A stretch of DNA of 64,000 nucleotides from Paraburkholderia bryophila (GCF_013409255.1 NZ_JACCAS010000002.1:2284001-2348000); one strand, 5' to 3'. Shown: positions 16,748 through 25,859, numbered from the stretch's first letter. Translations and numbers: made by a program. Notes: a model not told the origin generated them from the letters alone.

Positions 16748-17701
16748 ATGAAATCTCATGCGCAACGTCTTATCGCCGCGCGCCTCGGCCTTGCGCTGCT
16801 CACGCTGCTGCTGGTCTCGGCGGTCGTATTCGCCGTCACCGGGTTGCTGCCGGGCGACGCGGCCCAGCAGGCGCTCGGCCAGGCGGCGACACCCGAAGCC
16901 GTCGCCGCCCTGCGGCATCAGTTCGGGCTCGATCAGCCCGCGCTGCAGCGCTACGTCGAGTGGCTGGTGCAGGTGGTGACCGGCAACTTCGGCATCTCGA
17001 TGTCGAACAATCTGCCCGTCAGCCAACTGATCGCGACGCGCCTGCCGAACTCGCTGGTGCTCGCCGGTCTCACGGCGCTGGTCTCGGTGCCGCTCGCGCT
17101 GACGATCGGCATTGTGTCGGCCATGTTTCGCGGCTCGCTGCTCGACCGCACGCTCAACGTGCTGACGTTGTCGACGGTGGCGGTGCCGGAGTTCCTGATC
17201 GCGACCGTCGCGGTGCTGATCTTCGCCGTGAAGCTGCGCTGGCTGCCGGCGCTGTCGTATCTGTCGGAAGTGGATTCGTTCGGCGCATTGCTGCGTATCT
17301 ACGCGATGCCGGTCATGACGCTGTGCTGCGTGCTGGTTGCGCAGATGGCGCGCATGACGCGCGCCGCGGTGCTCGATCAGCTCAATTCGTCGTACGTGGA
17401 AATGGCGGTGCTCAAGGGCGCCTCGCCGGTTCGGGTGGTGTGGCGGCACGTGTTGCCGAACACCGTCGGGCCGATTGCCAACGCGGTGGCGCTGAGCCTG
17501 TCGTATCTGTTCGGCGGCGTGGTGATCGTCGAGTCGATCTTCAACTATCCCGGTCTCGCGAGCCTGATGGTCGATGCGGTCACGAATCGCGACATGCCGC
17601 TCGTGCAGGGCTGCGTGATGGTGTTCTGCGCGGCGTATCTCGCCCTCGTGCTGATCGCCGATCTGTGCCAAATCGTCTCCAACCCGAGGCTACGTCGATG
17701 A
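16748..17701 (+). CDS. ABC transporter permease, DppB-like
   Basis: A 317-residue inner-membrane permease of the oligopeptide class with six predicted helices. The EAA loop (E-M-A-V-L-K-G-A-S ... H-V-L-P-N) contacts the ATPase. The ATG at 16748 has GGAGG 8 bases upstream and is preferred to a TTG at 16733. The stop overlaps the next permease start (ATGA), so the two are translationally coupled. Confidence 0.92.
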   Translation: MKSHAQRLIAARLGLALLTLLLVSAVVFAVTGLLPGDAAQQALGQAATPEAVAALRHQFGLDQPALQRYVEWLVQVVTGNFGISMSNNLPVSQLIATRLPNSLVLAGLTALVSVPLALTIGIVSAMFRGSLLDRTLNVLTLSTVAVPEFLIATVAVLIFAVKLRWLPALSYLSEVDSFGALLRIYAMPVMTLCCVLVAQMARMTRAAVLDQLNSSYVEMAVLKGASPVRVVWRHVLPNTVGPIANAVALSLSYLFGGVVIVESIFNYPGLASLMVDAVTNRDMPLVQGCVMVFCAAYLALVLIADLCQIVSNPRLRR

Positions 17702-18648
17702 TGAGCCAACCTACCAATCCCCACCACGTTCCCCACGCCGGCACGGAGCTGTACGACGTGCAGCGCGACGAACTGGTCGCCGAGCCCGCGCCTGTCGAAA
17801 CGGCCGCGTTGAAGCAGGGCGTGTTCAAACGGCTCGTGCAGCGTTTTTCCGTGCTCGGGCTGATCGGCCTGACGATGGTCGCGTTCTGGCTGCTGGTCGC
17901 GTTCGTCGGACCGCTGGTCGCGCCGTATAAAGGCGGCGCGCTGACGTCGACGGAAATATTCGGCCGGTATAGCGCGGCGTATCCGCTCGGCACCGACTAT
18001 CTCGGCCGCGACATGCTGAGCCGGATTCTCTACGGTGCGCGTTATACGGTCGGCCTCGCGCTGGCCGCCGCCGTGCTGGCCAGCGTGATCGGCACGTTCT
18101 TCGGTTTGCTGGCCGCGGTGTCCGGCCGCTGGGTCGATGAAATTATCAGCCGTCTGTTCGACGCGCTGATTTCGATTCCGAGCAAGGTGCTCGCGCTGGT
18201 GGTGATCGCCGCGTTCGGTTCGTCGATCACGATGCTGACCACGGTCGCAGCATTGGCCTACATTCCCGGCGCGTTCCGCATTTCGCGCTCGCTCGCGGTG
18301 AACCTGATGGGCCTCGAATACGTGCAGGTGGCGCGGGCTCGCGGCGAAGGCATCTTCTATATCGCGCGGGTCGAGGTGCTGCCGAACATGATTCATCCGA
18401 TGCTCGCGGATTTCGGCTTGCGCTTCGTGTTTATCGTGCTGCTGCTCAGCGGGCTCAGTTTTCTCGGGCTCGGCGTGCAGCCGCCGAATGCCGATTGGGG
18501 ATCGCTGGTGCGCGAGAACATCGGCGGCTTGTCGGAGGGTGCGCCCGCCGTGTTGATGCCCGCCGTCGCGATTGCGACGCTGACGATCGGGATGAATCTG
18601 CTGATCGACAATTTGCGGCGTCGCGGCCGTAGTCATGGAGGTGCGTGA
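17698..18648 (+). CDS. ABC transporter permease, DppC-like
   Basis: A 316-residue second permease of the importer. A long polar N-terminus (about 55 residues) precedes the first helix, followed by the G-T-D-Y-L-G-R-D motif common in DppC proteins and the EAA loop E-Y-V-Q-V-A-R-A-R-G. Two adjacent ATG codons (17698 and 17701) could serve as start. The first overlaps the stop of the upstream permease. Its own stop overlaps the ATPase start. Confidence 0.92.
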   Translation: MMSQPTNPHHVPHAGTELYDVQRDELVAEPAPVETAALKQGVFKRLVQRFSVLGLIGLTMVAFWLLVAFVGPLVAPYKGGALTSTEIFGRYSAAYPLGTDYLGRDMLSRILYGARYTVGLALAAAVLASVIGTFFGLLAAVSGRWVDEIISRLFDALISIPSKVLALVVIAAFGSSITMLTTVAALAYIPGAFRISRSLAVNLMGLEYVQVARARGEGIFYIARVEVLPNMIHPMLADFGLRFVFIVLLLSGLSFLGLGVQPPNADWGSLVRENIGGLSEGAPAVLMPAVAIATLTIGMNLLIDNLRRRGRSHGGA

Positions 18649-20492
18649 TGGCCGAGCGGGACATGATTGAAGTAAGAGGCCTGCGCGTCGTCGCCGGTGC
18701 GGCGCCGGGGGCGGTGACGGAGATCGTCAAGGGCGTCGATTTTTCGGTGAAGCAGGGCGAGGTGCTGGCGCTGATCGGCGAGTCGGGCTCGGGCAAGACG
18801 ACCATTGCGCTGGCGCTGCTCGGCTATGCGCGAGCCGGATGCTCGATCAGCGGCGGCTCGGTGTGTATCGGCGGACTCGACGTGTTGTCGCTCGACGCGA
18901 AAGGACGCCGCGCATTGCGCGCGCGCACCGTGGCGTATGTCGCGCAGAGCGCGGCGGCCGGTTTCAACCCGGCGCGCACGATCATGGATCAGGTCACTGA
19001 GCCGGCACTGCTGCATCGGTTGATGACGAAAGAGGCGGCGTGTGTCAAAGCGATCGACCTGTTCCGTGCGCTGGCGTTGCCCGCGCCGGAGACGATCGGC
19101 GAGCGTTATCCGCACCAGGTGTCGGGTGGGCAGTTGCAGCGCTTGATGGCCGCCATGGCGCTAATCACCGATCCGGCCGTGGTGGTGTTCGACGAACCGA
19201 CTACCGCGCTGGACGTGACCACGCAGATCGAAGTGCTCGCGGCCTTCAAGAAGGTGGTGCGTGAGTTGGGCACGACGGCCGTGTATGTGTCGCACGATCT
19301 GGCGGTGGTCGCGCAGATGGCGGATCGCATCGTCGTGCTGAACGGCGGCGCGGTGAAGGAAAACGGCGCGGTCGCGCAAGTGCTCGACGCGCCCGTGGAT
19401 GCGTACACGCGTCAACTGCTGGCCGCGACACGCCGCCCGGAACTCGAACTGGAAGCGCCGCTCGACCTCGGCAAACATGTGCCGCCGTTGCTGGAGATTC
19501 GCGGGCTGTCGGCGGGTTATGGCCGCATCGACCGGTTCGGATCGCCCGCCGTGCGCGTGCTCGACGATGTCAGCCTGTCGATTCCGCGCGGCAGTACGCT
19601 CGGCGTGATCGGCGAGTCAGGCTCTGGCAAAACGACGCTGGCGCGTGTGGTGGCCGGGTTAGTGGACCGTGCGAGCGGCGAGGTGCTGTTCAACGGCAAG
19701 CCGTTGCCCGCGCAACTGTCGCGCCGCACGCCGGAGCAGTACCGGCAGATTCAGATCGTGTTCCAGAACGCCGACACGGCGCTGAACCCGAGTCATTCGA
19801 TCGCCGATATTCTCGGCCGGCCGCTCGCGTTTTATCACCACCTGCGCGGCTCGGACGCGAAGAAGCGGATGCTGGCGCTGCTCGATCTGGTGAAGCTGCC
19901 GGCTTCGATCGCCACGCGCACGCCGGCCGGTTTGTCCGGCGGTCAGAAGCAGCGCGTGAATCTGGCGCGCGCGCTCGCCGCCGATCCCGCGTTGATTCTG
20001 TGCGACGAAGTGACCTCCGCGCTCGACACGGTGGTCGGTGCGGCGATCCTCGATCTGCTGGCTGAATTGCGGCGCGAGCTGGGCGTGTCGTACATGTTTA
20101 TCAGCCACGATATTTCGACAGTGCGCGCGATCTGCGACGAAGTGATCGTGCTGTATGCCGGGCATCGCGTGGAAGCGGGGCAGCGCGACATGCTCGCGGC
20201 GCCGCCGTATCACCCGTACACGGGCCTGCTGGTCGATTCGGTGCCGGTGTTGAAGCCGGGTTGGCTCGACGCGCGTCGTGGGATCGTCGCCAGCGCTTTA
20301 CCGGCAATGGGCGAGAGCGCCGATATCGCCGAGCTGTGTGCGTTCCGCGCGCGTTGTCCGGTGCGGATCGACGGCATGTGCAACATGACGCCGCCGTCCA
20401 TGAAGAAGCTGCCTTCCGGCGCGGAGATTCTTTGCCACCATCCCGCCGCGGAACTGAACCGCTTGCAAACCCTGGAGACGATCCCGGCATGA
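18648..20492 (+). CDS. Fused ABC ATPase (DppD-DppF in one chain)
   Basis: A 614-residue protein with two full nucleotide-binding domains. Walker A G-E-S-G-S-G-K-T occurs at 44-51 and again near 322-329. The signatures are S-G-G-Q-L-Q-R and S-G-G-Q-K-Q-R, and the Walker B segments are V-V-F-D-E-P-T and L-I-L-C-D-E-V-T. A cysteine-rich oligopeptide-ABC C-terminal segment (C-A-F-R-A-R-C-P ... C) follows the second domain only. It energises the importer encoded by the three genes before it. ATG 18648 overlaps the permease stop, and the stop overlaps the ferredoxin-like gene start. Confidence 0.93.
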   Translation: MAERDMIEVRGLRVVAGAAPGAVTEIVKGVDFSVKQGEVLALIGESGSGKTTIALALLGYARAGCSISGGSVCIGGLDVLSLDAKGRRALRARTVAYVAQSAAAGFNPARTIMDQVTEPALLHRLMTKEAACVKAIDLFRALALPAPETIGERYPHQVSGGQLQRLMAAMALITDPAVVVFDEPTTALDVTTQIEVLAAFKKVVRELGTTAVYVSHDLAVVAQMADRIVVLNGGAVKENGAVAQVLDAPVDAYTRQLLAATRRPELELEAPLDLGKHVPPLLEIRGLSAGYGRIDRFGSPAVRVLDDVSLSIPRGSTLGVIGESGSGKTTLARVVAGLVDRASGEVLFNGKPLPAQLSRRTPEQYRQIQIVFQNADTALNPSHSIADILGRPLAFYHHLRGSDAKKRMLALLDLVKLPASIATRTPAGLSGGQKQRVNLARALAADPALILCDEVTSALDTVVGAAILDLLAELRRELGVSYMFISHDISTVRAICDEVIVLYAGHRVEAGQRDMLAAPPYHPYTGLLVDSVPVLKPGWLDARRGIVASALPAMGESADIAELCAFRARCPVRIDGMCNMTPPSMKKLPSGAEILCHHPAAELNRLQTLETIPA

Positions 20493-20803
20493 ACGGACGA
20501 TTTGTACGGCTAGCGGAAACGGGCCGCCGGACCTTCGCCATCACGGTGGACGGCGTGGCGCGCGAAGCCGCCGAGGGTGACACGCTGATGGTCGCGCTGC
20601 TGACCGGCGCGACCACCTTGCGCGATTCCGAATTCGGCGACGGACGTCGCGCCGGTTTCTGTCTGATGGGCGCGTGCCAGGATTGTTGGGTGTGGACCGC
20701 GCAAGGCGAGCGCGTGCGCGCGTGCAGCACGCCCGCCGCGCCCGGCATGTCGATCGTCACGAAGCTGGCGGAAGCCGGGGAGGGTGTATGGCCGCGCGGA
20801 TAG
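20489..20803 (+). CDS. [2Fe-2S] subunit of a flavin dehydrogenase (HcnA/OoxA-type)
   Basis: A 104-residue ferredoxin-like protein with cysteines C58, C63, C66 and C79 in the C-x4-C-x2-C-x12-C pattern expected for a plant-type [2Fe-2S] cluster. It is the small subunit of three-part dehydrogenases such as hydrogen cyanide synthase, opine oxidase and D-hydroxyproline dehydrogenase. It overlaps the ATPase gene by 4 bases and the next flavoprotein gene by 16 bases, so it is tightly coupled to both. Confidence 0.9.
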   Translation: MNGRFVRLAETGRRTFAITVDGVAREAAEGDTLMVALLTGATTLRDSEFGDGRRAGFCLMGACQDCWVWTAQGERVRACSTPAAPGMSIVTKLAEAGEGVWPRG

Positions 20804-22158
20804 TGGTGATAGGCAGCGGGCCGGCGGGCGTGCGTGCCGCGCAGGCGCTGGTCGAAGCGGGGCTGCGGCCGACCGTGATCGATGAAGGACGGCGCGACGG
20901 CGGGCAGATTTATCGGCGGCAACCGGAAGGGTTTTCGCGCAGCTACGAGACGTTGTACGGCACCGAGGCCGAGCGTGCCGCCTCGCTGCATCAGAGTTTC
21001 GATGCGTTGAAGAGCAAGCTCGACTATCTGCCGGACACGCTGGTGTGGAATATCTCGCCGAATACCTTGCATCTGGTGAGCGGCACGCGCTACCGGACGT
21101 TGCCGTTCGACGCGCTGATCGTTTGCAGCGGCGCGACCGATCGGCTGATGCCGGTGAAGGGTTGGCATCAGGCGGGCACGTATAGCCTCGGCGGCGCGCA
21201 GGTTGCGTTGAAATCGCAGGGCTGCGCGATCGGTTCGCGTGTCGTGATGATGGGCAGCGGGCCGTTGCTGTATCTCGTGGCCGCGCAGTACGTGAAGGCG
21301 GGCGCGCAGGTGGAGGCGGTGCTCGATACGTCGACGTTCATGCAGCGCGTGGCTGCATTGCCGAAGTTGCTGGCGATTCCCGCTGCGTTGAAAAAAGGCA
21401 TTGCGTTGACGCGTGTGCTCGCCCATGCACGCGTGCCGGTTCATCGCGGCGTGCAGCCGGTCGAGATCAAAGGCTCGCCGCAACACGGCGTGAGCGGTGT
21501 GGAAGTCGCGCTGCCCGGCGGCGCGCACCTCGAGTTCGCGTGCGATGCCGTCGCGCTCGGTTATCACTTGCGTCCCGAGACGCAACTCGCGGATCTCGCG
21601 GGCTGCCGCTTCATATTCGACGACGCCGCGCAACAGTGGCTTCCGCATATCGATGCCGACGGCCGCAGCAGCATCAAAGGCATCTATCTGGCTGGCGATG
21701 GCGCAAGAGTGCGCGGCGCCGATGCGGCCGAACGCTCGGGCCGCCTGGCTGCGCTGGCGGCGTTGCAGGATTTCGGCACGCCGGTCGAGGGTGTGGAGCG
21801 CTTGCGCGCCGAACTCGCGGGCTTCACGCGCTTCGCTGCGGGGTTGAGAGAAGCGTTTCCGTGGCCCGCGAAGTTCGCCGCTTCGTTGCCGGACGAAACG
21901 ATCGTCTGCCGTTGCGAAGCGATCACGGCGGGCGAATTGCGCCGCGTCGTGCACGCGAGCGGCGCGCAGGAAGCCAATCGCGCGAAGGCGTTTTCGCGGG
22001 TCGGCATGGGTCGTTGCCAGGGGCGTTATTGCGGCCACGCGGGCGCCGAAATTATCGCGGCGGCGGCCTGCGTGCCGTTGTCTTCCGTGGGACGGTTGCG
22101 CGGCCAGGCGCCGGTCAAACCGCTGCCCGTGGCGTTGGTCGAAGAGGTGAGCGAATGA
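20788..22158 (+). CDS. FAD/NAD(P)-binding dehydrogenase subunit with BFD-like [2Fe-2S] domain
   Basis: A 456-residue subunit with N-terminal FAD motif I-G-S-G-P-A-G (8-14) and a second dinucleotide fold in mid-chain (M-G-S-G-P-L). The C-terminal BFD-like domain shows the cysteine pairs C-R-C near 374 and R-C-Q-G-R-Y-C near 409-415, which bind another iron-sulfur cluster. This is the HcnB/OoxA/hydroxyproline dehydrogenase alpha-type subunit that passes electrons from the amine-oxidising subunit. Start 20788 lies inside the preceding gene with an AG-rich ribosome site. Confidence 0.9.
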   Translation: MAARIVVIGSGPAGVRAAQALVEAGLRPTVIDEGRRDGGQIYRRQPEGFSRSYETLYGTEAERAASLHQSFDALKSKLDYLPDTLVWNISPNTLHLVSGTRYRTLPFDALIVCSGATDRLMPVKGWHQAGTYSLGGAQVALKSQGCAIGSRVVMMGSGPLLYLVAAQYVKAGAQVEAVLDTSTFMQRVAALPKLLAIPAALKKGIALTRVLAHARVPVHRGVQPVEIKGSPQHGVSGVEVALPGGAHLEFACDAVALGYHLRPETQLADLAGCRFIFDDAAQQWLPHIDADGRSSIKGIYLAGDGARVRGADAAERSGRLAALAALQDFGTPVEGVERLRAELAGFTRFAAGLREAFPWPAKFAASLPDETIVCRCEAITAGELRRVVHASGAQEANRAKAFSRVGMGRCQGRYCGHAGAEIIAAAACVPLSSVGRLRGQAPVKPLPVALVEEVSE

Positions 22159-23336
22159 GCGCGACTTCCTCTGTTAAGGGCGGCGAGGCCGACGTCATCG
22201 TGATCGGCGGCGGCATCGTGGGGACCACGACGGCGTTCTTTCTGCGCCAGCGCAACCGTTCGGTGATTCTGCTCGAACGCGGTCTCACGGGACAGCAGGC
22301 GAGCGGTGTGAACTTCGGCGGAATTCGCCGGCAAGGCCGCTCGTTGCCGCAACTGGCTATGTCGAACCGCGCGCTGCGTACGTGGCAGCGGTCGGCGGAA
22401 CTGCTCGGTGAAGACGTCGAGTTTCTGCCGGTAGGCCATACGCGGGTCTGCTATCACCAGAAAGACGTTGAGAATTTCGATCAGTACGCGATCGATGCAC
22501 GCGCCCATGGTCTCGACCTCGAAGTGCTGCACGGCGAGGCCCTGTTCAAGCGTTATCCGTTTCTCGGCCGCGAAGTGCTGGCGGCCTCGATTTCGCCGCT
22601 CGACGGTCACGCGAATCCGCGACTCGCGACGCCCGCATTCGGCCGCGCGGCGGCGCGACTCGGCGCGCAGATCGTCGAGAACACGGAGATTGTTCGCGTC
22701 GAGAAAGACGGGGGACGGTTTCGCGTGGAGAGCGCGCGCGGCGACGTGTATTGGGCGGCGCAACTCGTGATTTGCGCGGGTGCATGGGCCACCCGTCTCA
22801 CGGAGCAATTCGGCGAAACGGTGCCGCTCATTGCGAGCGGCCCGCAAATGTGCGTGACCGAGCCGGTGCCGTATGTGTTCAAGTCGTCGATCGGCGTGTT
22901 CACGTCGATCAAGGAGGAGAGCATTTACTTCCGGCAGATTCCGCGCGGCAACATCATCGTGGGCGGCGGGCCGCCTGGGCCTGCGGATGCCGTAACGAGC
23001 CGCGCGTCGGTGCTGCCGGCCAACACCGTGCGTCAGCTCGCGCAAATGCGCCGGATCGTGCCCGCGCTCGCGCCGCTGCATATCATCCGCGTGTGGAGCG
23101 GCGTGGAAAGCTATCTGCCCGACAGCGAGCCGGTGATCGGTCCGAGCAGCAAGGTCGATGGCTTGTTTTACGCGTTCGGTTTTTGCGGTTCGGGTTTCCA
23201 GATCGGTCCGGGTGTGGGTGAGACGATGGCGGAGCTTGTTGGAACGGGTAGCACGGAGATTCCGCTCGACGTGTTCTCGATTCAGCGATTCGCTACCCGA
23301 CAGGCGGCGGTCCATTCAAGCACGGTGATGTCATGA
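22155..23336 (+). CDS. FAD-dependent amine-oxidising subunit (HcnC/OoxB-type)
   Basis: A 393-residue DAO-type flavoprotein with V-I-G-G-G-I-V-G at about 15-22. The C-terminal G-F-C-G-S-G-F-Q segment is typical of sarcosine oxidase beta and D-amino-acid dehydrogenase relatives. It is the catalytic subunit that oxidises the C-N bond of the substrate. The start overlaps the previous stop (ATGA), and its stop overlaps the AraC start. With the two preceding genes it completes a membrane-linked three-subunit dehydrogenase. Confidence 0.9.
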   Translation: MSATSSVKGGEADVIVIGGGIVGTTTAFFLRQRNRSVILLERGLTGQQASGVNFGGIRRQGRSLPQLAMSNRALRTWQRSAELLGEDVEFLPVGHTRVCYHQKDVENFDQYAIDARAHGLDLEVLHGEALFKRYPFLGREVLAASISPLDGHANPRLATPAFGRAAARLGAQIVENTEIVRVEKDGGRFRVESARGDVYWAAQLVICAGAWATRLTEQFGETVPLIASGPQMCVTEPVPYVFKSSIGVFTSIKEESIYFRQIPRGNIIVGGGPPGPADAVTSRASVLPANTVRQLAQMRRIVPALAPLHIIRVWSGVESYLPDSEPVIGPSSKVDGLFYAFGFCGSGFQIGPGVGETMAELVGTGSTEIPLDVFSIQRFATRQAAVHSSTVMS

Positions 23337-23737
23337 GGCAGTCGCTTGGGCTTAACGCCGCGCGAGCGTTTATCGAAGCGCACTTCGACGAACCGGTGAC
23401 GCTCGCGCAGCTCGCGGCGCTGTCCGCGTTGAGCGTGTCGCGCTTCGCGACGGTGTTCCGGCAGGAATACGGGTCGTCGCCGTACCGGTATCTGTGCGGT
23501 TTACGGATTCAGCGCGCGCAGACGTTGTTGCTTGAAGGCGTGCCGGGTTCGGTGGTGGCGACCGAGGTCGGCTTTTTCGATCAAAGCCATTTCGGCCGGC
23601 ATTTCAAGCGATGCTGCGGGATGACGCCGAGCATGTTTATCGAGCGCGCAGGGGAGAGCGCGGCGAAGTGTGCCGGCGGCCGTGCTGTGACCGTTACTGC
23701 GCCGCGTTCAGCTTCCGCCATAACGTCGTCTTGCTGA
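23333..23737 (+). CDS. AraC-type DNA-binding domain protein (single domain)
   Basis: A 134-residue protein made almost only of the two AraC helix-turn-helix units. It has the T-L-A-Q-L-A ... S-V-S-R-F first helix and the conserved V-G-F-F-D-Q-S-H-F-G-R-H-F-K-R second unit. No effector domain is present, as in SoxS/MarA-sized regulators. The start overlaps the dehydrogenase stop by 4 bases, so it is made with the operon. Its 3' end overlaps the convergent prpR gene by 44 bases. It probably regulates the transporter/dehydrogenase operon through its expression level or a partner. Confidence 0.82.
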   Translation: MRQSLGLNAARAFIEAHFDEPVTLAQLAALSALSVSRFATVFRQEYGSSPYRYLCGLRIQRAQTLLLEGVPGSVVATEVGFFDQSHFGRHFKRCCGMTPSMFIERAGESAAKCAGGRAVTVTAPRSASAITSSC

Positions 23738-25676
23738 TGCCGAGCGCGGCGCACACCGCGTCGCGGTCGCCGCCGTGCGTGACGAGCGCCGCGCGGATCT
23801 CATCGGCTTCCACGTGACGGCTGCGTTCGCGTAGCGTGAGCGCCGATTTTTTCGCGCGCGGTTGAGGTTCGAGTGTGATTTCGGGCGCGACGGTGCGCAG
23901 TATTTCGCGGGAGAGGGCGGCGCCGCTTGTGCCGTTTTGAATCGCGTCTGTGCCTGTCTCCGTGTCGGCATCGGCGAGTTCCACCGCGAGCCGCTCGATC
24001 ACGTTCTGCAATTCACGCACGTTGCCTGGCCACGGGTAGTGCCGCAATGCGTCGCCGAGCCCTTCCAGAACCCGTTCCGCCGCCGCTGCATCCGGCAGAC
24101 GCGCCGCGAGCCTCGGTTCACGTGCGGCGGCCTGCAAGAGCAACTCGACAGCAAGCGGCAGCAGGTCGGAGGGACGCTCCCGCAGCGGTGGCAGCGCGAT
24201 GCTCAGAATGTTCAGACGGTAGTAGAGGTCCGCACGAAAACGCCCTGCTGCGATGCCCTCCGTCAACGCACGATGCGTGGCCGCGACCACACGGATATCG
24301 ACCCGCGTCGGCTCCGTCGAACCCAGCCGCACCACCTCACGCTCCTGCAGCACGCGCAACAATCGGCTCTGCAACGACAACGGCATTTCGCCGATCTCGT
24401 CGAGAAACAGCGTGCCACGGTGCGCCACCTCGATCAGCCCCGCCTTGCCGCCTTTGCGCGCCCCGGTGAACGCACCTTCCTCATAGCCGAACAATTCGCT
24501 TTCCAGCAACGCCTCGGGAAACGCGCCGCAATTGATCGCGACGAACGCGAAATCGCGCCGCGCGCTCAACTGATGCATGCTCTGCGCGACCATTTCCTTA
24601 CCCGTGCCGCTTTCGCCGAGAATCAGAACGGTGGCGTCGGAGCGCGCGTAACGCCGGACCAGCGTGCGTACCCGTTCGATCGAGTCGGACGCGCCGACGA
24701 TATCGTCGAGCCGGTAACGCGCGCTGAACTGCTGCACGCGCTGCCGCGAGCGCAACGTGCGGTCGAGCCGTTCGACCGCACGCGATTCCTGAAACGTCAG
24801 CACCGTGCCGGCCGCCGCGCCGCTGCTCGCCAGCGGCCCGCGATGCACGACGTAACTCGCGCCGCGCACAGTGCAGAACGCGTCGCCGTCCGCCTCCGGC
24901 AGACTGCCGGCGAGATCCGGCGCGAGTTCGAGCAACACGCGGCCTACCGCGCGCGCCGCGTCGATGCCGAGCAGGCTGGCGAGGCGCTGATTCATTGCTT
25001 CGACTTGTCCTTGCGCGTCGAGCGCGACCACGCCATCGCGCAGATGTTGCAGCAGATTGTCGAGCCGTTGACGACGCACCGTTTCGCGGCGGGTGGCTTG
25101 CGCGACTTCGAGCGCCGTGTCGAAGGCGGCGCGTATCGACGCGCGTGAATAGAGAAATACCGCGCCCATGCCGGCGTTCGCCGCCAGATCGGTGGCGAGG
25201 CCGGGACCGACCAGCATGTCGATGCCGCGATCGCGCAGATCGAGCACGACGCTTTCCGCGTCCTGCGCGGATTGATACGACGCTAAGGTGACGTCGAGTG
25301 CGAAGGCGGCGACGAAGCGCCGTACTTCATCCGGCGTATTGCCGTGCGTGACGAGGGCCACATTCGCGCCGTCGCGCCGCGCGCGGGCGAGCGCATGCAT
25401 CACGTCGAAACCGGTCGGGCTGATCTGCACGACCGGAACGGACACGCGAGTTTTCAGATACGCGCCGTTGGAGCCGCCCGCGATCACGACATCGGGACGG
25501 CTCGCGCCTGCGGCTTCGATCTCGCGCACGGCGTCTTCGAAACCGTGCGACACGATGCGCAAATCCGCGCGTTCCACGTATTCACCGGCGATGTCGAAAA
25601 ACAGATCGCGCAGGCGGCTAATGCTGAGCGCCCAGATACGAGGGCGCTGGCCGGGTTCGAAAAGCGGTGTGCTCAA
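23694..25676 (-). CDS. prpR: Propionate catabolism sigma-54-dependent activator
   Basis: A 660-residue enhancer-binding protein. The N-terminal PrpR domain (about 1-195) senses 2-methylcitrate in the known family. A PAS-like segment lies at 205-300. The AAA+ domain has Walker A G-E-S-G-T-G-K-E (354-361), G-A-F-T-G-A (401-406), which contacts sigma-54, and Walker B L-F-L-D-E-I-G-E (423-430). A Fis-type helix-turn-helix closes the chain. It is divergent from prpC, with paired inverted repeats and a -24/-12 promoter in between, the arrangement expected for its target. Confidence 0.95.
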   Translation of the reverse strand: MSTPLFEPGQRPRIWALSISRLRDLFFDIAGEYVERADLRIVSHGFEDAVREIEAAGASRPDVVIAGGSNGAYLKTRVSVPVVQISPTGFDVMHALARARRDGANVALVTHGNTPDEVRRFVAAFALDVTLASYQSAQDAESVVLDLRDRGIDMLVGPGLATDLAANAGMGAVFLYSRASIRAAFDTALEVAQATRRETVRRQRLDNLLQHLRDGVVALDAQGQVEAMNQRLASLLGIDAARAVGRVLLELAPDLAGSLPEADGDAFCTVRGASYVVHRGPLASSGAAAGTVLTFQESRAVERLDRTLRSRQRVQQFSARYRLDDIVGASDSIERVRTLVRRYARSDATVLILGESGTGKEMVAQSMHQLSARRDFAFVAINCGAFPEALLESELFGYEEGAFTGARKGGKAGLIEVAHRGTLFLDEIGEMPLSLQSRLLRVLQEREVVRLGSTEPTRVDIRVVAATHRALTEGIAAGRFRADLYYRLNILSIALPPLRERPSDLLPLAVELLLQAAAREPRLAARLPDAAAAERVLEGLGDALRHYPWPGNVRELQNVIERLAVELADADTETGTDAIQNGTSGAALSREILRTVAPEITLEPQPRAKKSALTLRERSRHVEADEIRAALVTHGGDRDAVCAALGISKTTLWRKLNAAQ

Positions 25677-25741
25677 GATGGGGTGCTCGACATGGCGGGC
25701 TCGCGGCGGGCGTAGGAGGTCCGGCTATTATGCGCCTCTCG

Positions 25742-25777
25742 ATTTCCAATTTGAAATTTTCATTTCAATTATGAAAT
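25742..25777. promoter_or_regulatory. Paired ATTTC-N6-GAAAT operators, likely PrpR sites
   Basis: Two 16-base inverted repeats, ATTTCCAATTTGAAAT (25742-25757) and ATTTCAATTATGAAAT (25762-25777), are spaced 20 bases centre to centre, so they lie on one face of the helix. They are about 75-95 bases upstream of the -24 element of prpC, the normal distance for an enhancer bound by a sigma-54 activator, and next to the prpR start. Confidence 0.75.
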
Positions 25778-25843
25778 CGTTTGTGGACGGTGCCGGGCAG
25801 CGGTCTTTTGTTAAATCAGTCACTTAGCTCGGCCAGCCACGCC

Positions 25844-25859
25844 TGGCCCGTTCTTTGCG
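25844..25859 (+). promoter_or_regulatory. Sigma-54 (-24/-12) promoter of prpC
   Basis: The sequence TGGCCCGTTCTTTGCG has GG at 25845-25846 and GC at 25857-25858 with the required 10-base spacing. It matches the consensus TGGCACG-N4-TTGC in all but one position. Transcription would begin near 25870, about 38 bases before the prpC ATG. Confidence 0.8.

Noticed and set aside
16724..17671. 315-codon minus-strand open frame opposite the first permease
   Set aside because: Antisense shadow of the DppB-like gene.
20101..22038. 645-codon minus-strand open frame opposite the dehydrogenase genes
   Set aside because: Antisense shadow; the plus-strand genes have clear domains and overlapping starts.
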